Assembly: GCA_904387305.1 (NCBI GenBank)
Contig: CAJFLB010000010.1
Location: 1 to 45,199, forward strand
Direction of reading: 5' to 3'
DNA: 45,199 bases
DNA from: an uncultured Clostridia bacterium
Lineage (GTDB): Bacteria; Bacillota; Clostridia; TANB77; CAG-508
Part shown: piece by piece, positions 43,213 through 45,199 of the stretch
How the letters are laid out: each line of letters starts with the position of its first letter
Numbering within the stretch: position 1 is the first letter of the stretch
The notes under the pieces: generated by a model
The model's input: the letters and a program-made list of their open reading frames with translations, nothing else
Told to the model about the DNA's origin: nothing
The model's database searches: none
Position numbers and translations under genes: made by a program

Positions 43213-43352
43213 TATTGCTAGGCAAACGAATTTGAAATTTATGAGGCGTACTCTTGTACGTTAATGCTAAGGCTGTTAAAGCTTTGCTTGTTACAGCCTT
43301 AGTAAGCTTTAGCTTTAAATTTCAAATGAAGTTTAACGACGCAAGATGCTGA
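43213..43352 (+). repeat. Family C palindrome (recD2-transketolase gap)
   Basis: Reverse orientation to the copies at 32535 and 34558: begins ATTGCTAGGCAAACGAA and ends GAAGTTTAACGACGCAAGAT. Arms GAATTTGAAATTTA and TAAATTTCAAATGAA pair. One side carries the GTAC-TCTT-GTAC tip (43248-43259), and a second hairpin CTAAGGCTGT / ACAGCCTTAG (43267-43302) is inserted beside it. It fills the gap. Confidence 0.7.
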
Positions 43353-43359
43353 TTATTTT

Positions 43360-44178
43360 TTAAACTAACTCTTCCATTGCCATCTTATATTGCTCCTCAT
43401 TAGGTGCTTTTCCATGCCATCCAACTTGGTTTTCCATAAAAGATACACCTTTTCCCTTTATCGTTTTAGCAATAATACAAACTGGTTTTCCTTTTACATG
43501 TTTTGCAACATCAAAAGCATCCAAAATTTCTTGCATATTATGTCCATCAATTTTGATAATCTCAAATCCAAAGCTTTTAAATTTTTCATCTATTGGATAT
43601 GGACTCATAACTTCTTCTATTGTTCCATCAATTTGTAAATGATTATTATCTACAACCACACATAGATTATCTAGTTCATATTTTTTAGCAGACATAGCAG
43701 CTTCCCAAATTTGTCCTTCTTCAATTTCTCCGTCTCCTAATACACAATATACTCTATAATCTTTTTTATCCATCTTTCCTGCAATTGCCATACCTACAGC
43801 ACTTGATAATCCTTGTCCTAATGAACCAGTAGTCATATCAACACCTGGTACTTTATTCATGTCTGGATGTCCTTGTAAATAGCTATCTAATTTTCTAAAA
43901 GTTTTTAAATCTTCTACTGGGAAAAATCCTCTATTGGCTAAACAACTATACAAAGCTGGTGAACAATGTCCTTTTGATAACACCATTCTATCTCTGTCTT
44001 CCCATTTTGGATTTTTTTCATCAATATTTGATTCGTTGAAATATAATACTGTTAAAATATCTGCTACAGATAATGAACCCCCTGGATGTCCAGATTGTGC
44101 ATTATATACTGCTTCAATAATGCCTTTCCTTACTTCTTTTGCCATGTTTTCTAATTCTTTTACCTTACCTATTTTCAT
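43360..44178 (-). CDS. Transketolase, N-terminal subunit
   Basis: A 272-aa thiamine-diphosphate-binding half of a split transketolase (pentose phosphate pathway). SGHPGGSLSVADILTVLYF, LSKGHCSPALY, PGVDMTTGSLGQGLSSAVGM, the TPP-binding GDGEIEEGQIWEA and DNNHLQIDG are complete. ATG at 44178 has GAGAGG 8 nt upstream. The C-terminal subunit normally follows directly, but here a palindrome and recD2 follow, so the partner must be elsewhere. Confidence 0.95.
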   Translation of the reverse strand: MKIGKVKELENMAKEVRKGIIEAVYNAQSGHPGGSLSVADILTVLYFNESNIDEKNPKWEDRDRMVLSKGHCSPALYSCLANRGFFPVEDLKTFRKLDSYLQGHPDMNKVPGVDMTTGSLGQGLSSAVGMAIAGKMDKKDYRVYCVLGDGEIEEGQIWEAAMSAKKYELDNLCVVVDNNHLQIDGTIEEVMSPYPIDEKFKSFGFEIIKIDGHNMQEILDAFDVAKHVKGKPVCIIAKTIKGKGVSFMENQVGWHGKAPNEEQYKMAMEELV

Positions 44179-44336
44179 TACACACACCTCTCTATTTTTT
44201 TATCTTTTTATACTATATCATGATATTCATGTTTTTTCTAGCTTTTTACATAATTATCTTTTGATTTCTTATGTTATCATAATATTCCACAACTTATCAC
44301 TCAAAATTTAGCATTTTCTTACCATAAATTGTAACA

Positions 44337-45092
44337 TTATACTTTTCCTAAATATCCATAAGTTTTATTCGGAATCATAACTTTTCCATTTTCACAATAT
44401 TTATCAAAAACTTCTCCAAAGGCTTTTATATAATTATCATAATTTGCATCTTCTTTTTTCAAAGAATATGATTTTGAAAGATTAGAACCAATAAACCTTT
44501 CCTTATCATTTTCTAATGGATTATCTACAATCTTTGTTTCATATTGATTGTCTTTAAAGAAGCCTTGTATTTTCTCCTCTTTTTTAGCAGCACTTAATAT
44601 ACCATTGACTTCTTGAAATCTATTTGTAAATTGATCATCTATTTTCTTTTGCTCTTTTACAATTTCTTTGTTTTCATCTAATTGATTCCATAAAATCCAT
44701 ACACTACCATTTGGCTTTAAAATTCTTTTACATTCTTTTTTAAATTTTTCTTTATCAAACCAGTGAAAAGCTTGGGCAACTACAATAAGGTCTATACTAT
44801 GATCTTCTAAATTAGTATGTTCTGCTGTTCCTTCTACTGATTTAAAATTTTTATTTGCCTCTAATTTTTTTAATACTTTTCTCATATCCAGGTTTGGTTC
44901 TACTCCTACTACCTTTAAATTGTTATGTAATAATTGTCTCGTTAAAATACCTGTTCCTGCACCTATATCTGCTACTAAACTCTCTGAATTTAAATGACAT
45001 GTTGCAATAATGTCTTTTACATATTTTTCTGGATAAGACGGCCTATATTTTTCATAGATATCAGCCAAATGATTAAATTTATCTTCATTCAT
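44337..45092 (-). CDS. Class I SAM-dependent methyltransferase
   Basis: A 251-aa soluble protein with the motif I glycine loop LVADIGAGTGILTRQL (about residues 38-53), acidic E of VGVEPN, and motif IV VVAQAFHWFD, which matches the Methyltransf_11-type family often annotated as UbiE-like or Tam-like. The C-terminal half is charged and more variable. Substrate unknown. AAGGAATGAG precedes the ATG. Bases 45093-45199 hold only its leader, with a GGTTTATGGGTAACC dyad. Confidence 0.85.
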   Translation of the reverse strand: MNEDKFNHLADIYEKYRPSYPEKYVKDIIATCHLNSESLVADIGAGTGILTRQLLHNNLKVVGVEPNLDMRKVLKKLEANKNFKSVEGTAEHTNLEDHSIDLIVVAQAFHWFDKEKFKKECKRILKPNGSVWILWNQLDENKEIVKEQKKIDDQFTNRFQEVNGILSAAKKEEKIQGFFKDNQYETKIVDNPLENDKERFIGSNLSKSYSLKKEDANYDNYIKAFGEVFDKYCENGKVMIPNKTYGYLGKV

Positions 45093-45199
45093 ATTTCATC
45101 TCATTCCTTGTATAATATATTTAGGTTTTTAAAAGGTTACCCATAAACCTTGATAGTCAATTATATCTTTCTATGATATAATTATTATGTTAACACTGT

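Overview
The window looks like chromosome from an AT-rich, Gram-positive, spore-forming member of the Clostridia, probably an uncultured gut lineage. The evidence is the very low GC content, strong AGGAGG-type ribosome binding sites, SpoVT, RNase J, RecD2, zinc-type S14, S4 and adenylate kinase, and the gene order of the S10-spc-alpha ribosomal cluster. Nearly everything is on the minus strand, so transcription runs from high to low coordinates. The lineage call is inference from sequence style, not from a search.

Layout from left to right: 125-2610 is an operon of small membrane proteins plus an MFS transporter. 2753-2828 is tRNA-Thr(CGU). 3342-6224 holds two envelope genes: a membrane-anchored glucosaminidase with a probably leaderless mRNA, and a cadherin-like surface protein. 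A 205-bp palindromic element lies between them. 6644-12581 is the rseP, cdsA, uppS, ispA, frr, hypothetical, pyrH block (isoprenoid and phospholipid synthesis, ribosome recycling, UMP kinase). 12847-13017 is a small plus-strand membrane peptide. 13080-14892 is tsf and rpsB. 15135-16242 holds two membrane hypotheticals. 16409-35144 is the complete rpsJ to rplQ superoperon, including secY, adk, map, infA, rpmJ and rpoA. 35348-35539 is a promoter-RNA-terminator module just upstream of rpsJ. 35652-36677 is a plus-strand lipoprotein. 36743-45092 holds rnjA, spoVT, comF, recD2, the transketolase N-half and a SAM methyltransferase.

Most striking observation: two conserved genes, rseP and recD2, are each broken by a single extra C. 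In both, the break falls on a zero-frame CGG codon, and reading GGA one base later restores the conserved motif (LGGYV in RseP, Q-GSEF in RecD2). Reading by eye, these two are the only in-frame CGG codons in about 12,000 codons of called genes. CGG therefore behaves as an avoided or unassigned codon, and both sites look like +1 recoding signals (C|GGA, or CGGA read as a quadruplet) rather than random decay.

Second theme: the ribosomal superoperon is studded with repeated palindromes in its intergenic gaps. Family A (about 11 copies, all in one orientation, only between ribosomal genes, with paired sequence changes in the stem) looks like a structured RNA or REP-like element. Families B and C are larger palindromes sharing a GTAC-N4-GTAC tip. 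Two unrecognised membrane-protein genes are inserted into otherwise universal operons (between rpsH and rplF, and between pyrH and frr), and rpmD (L30) and dxr are missing from their usual places.
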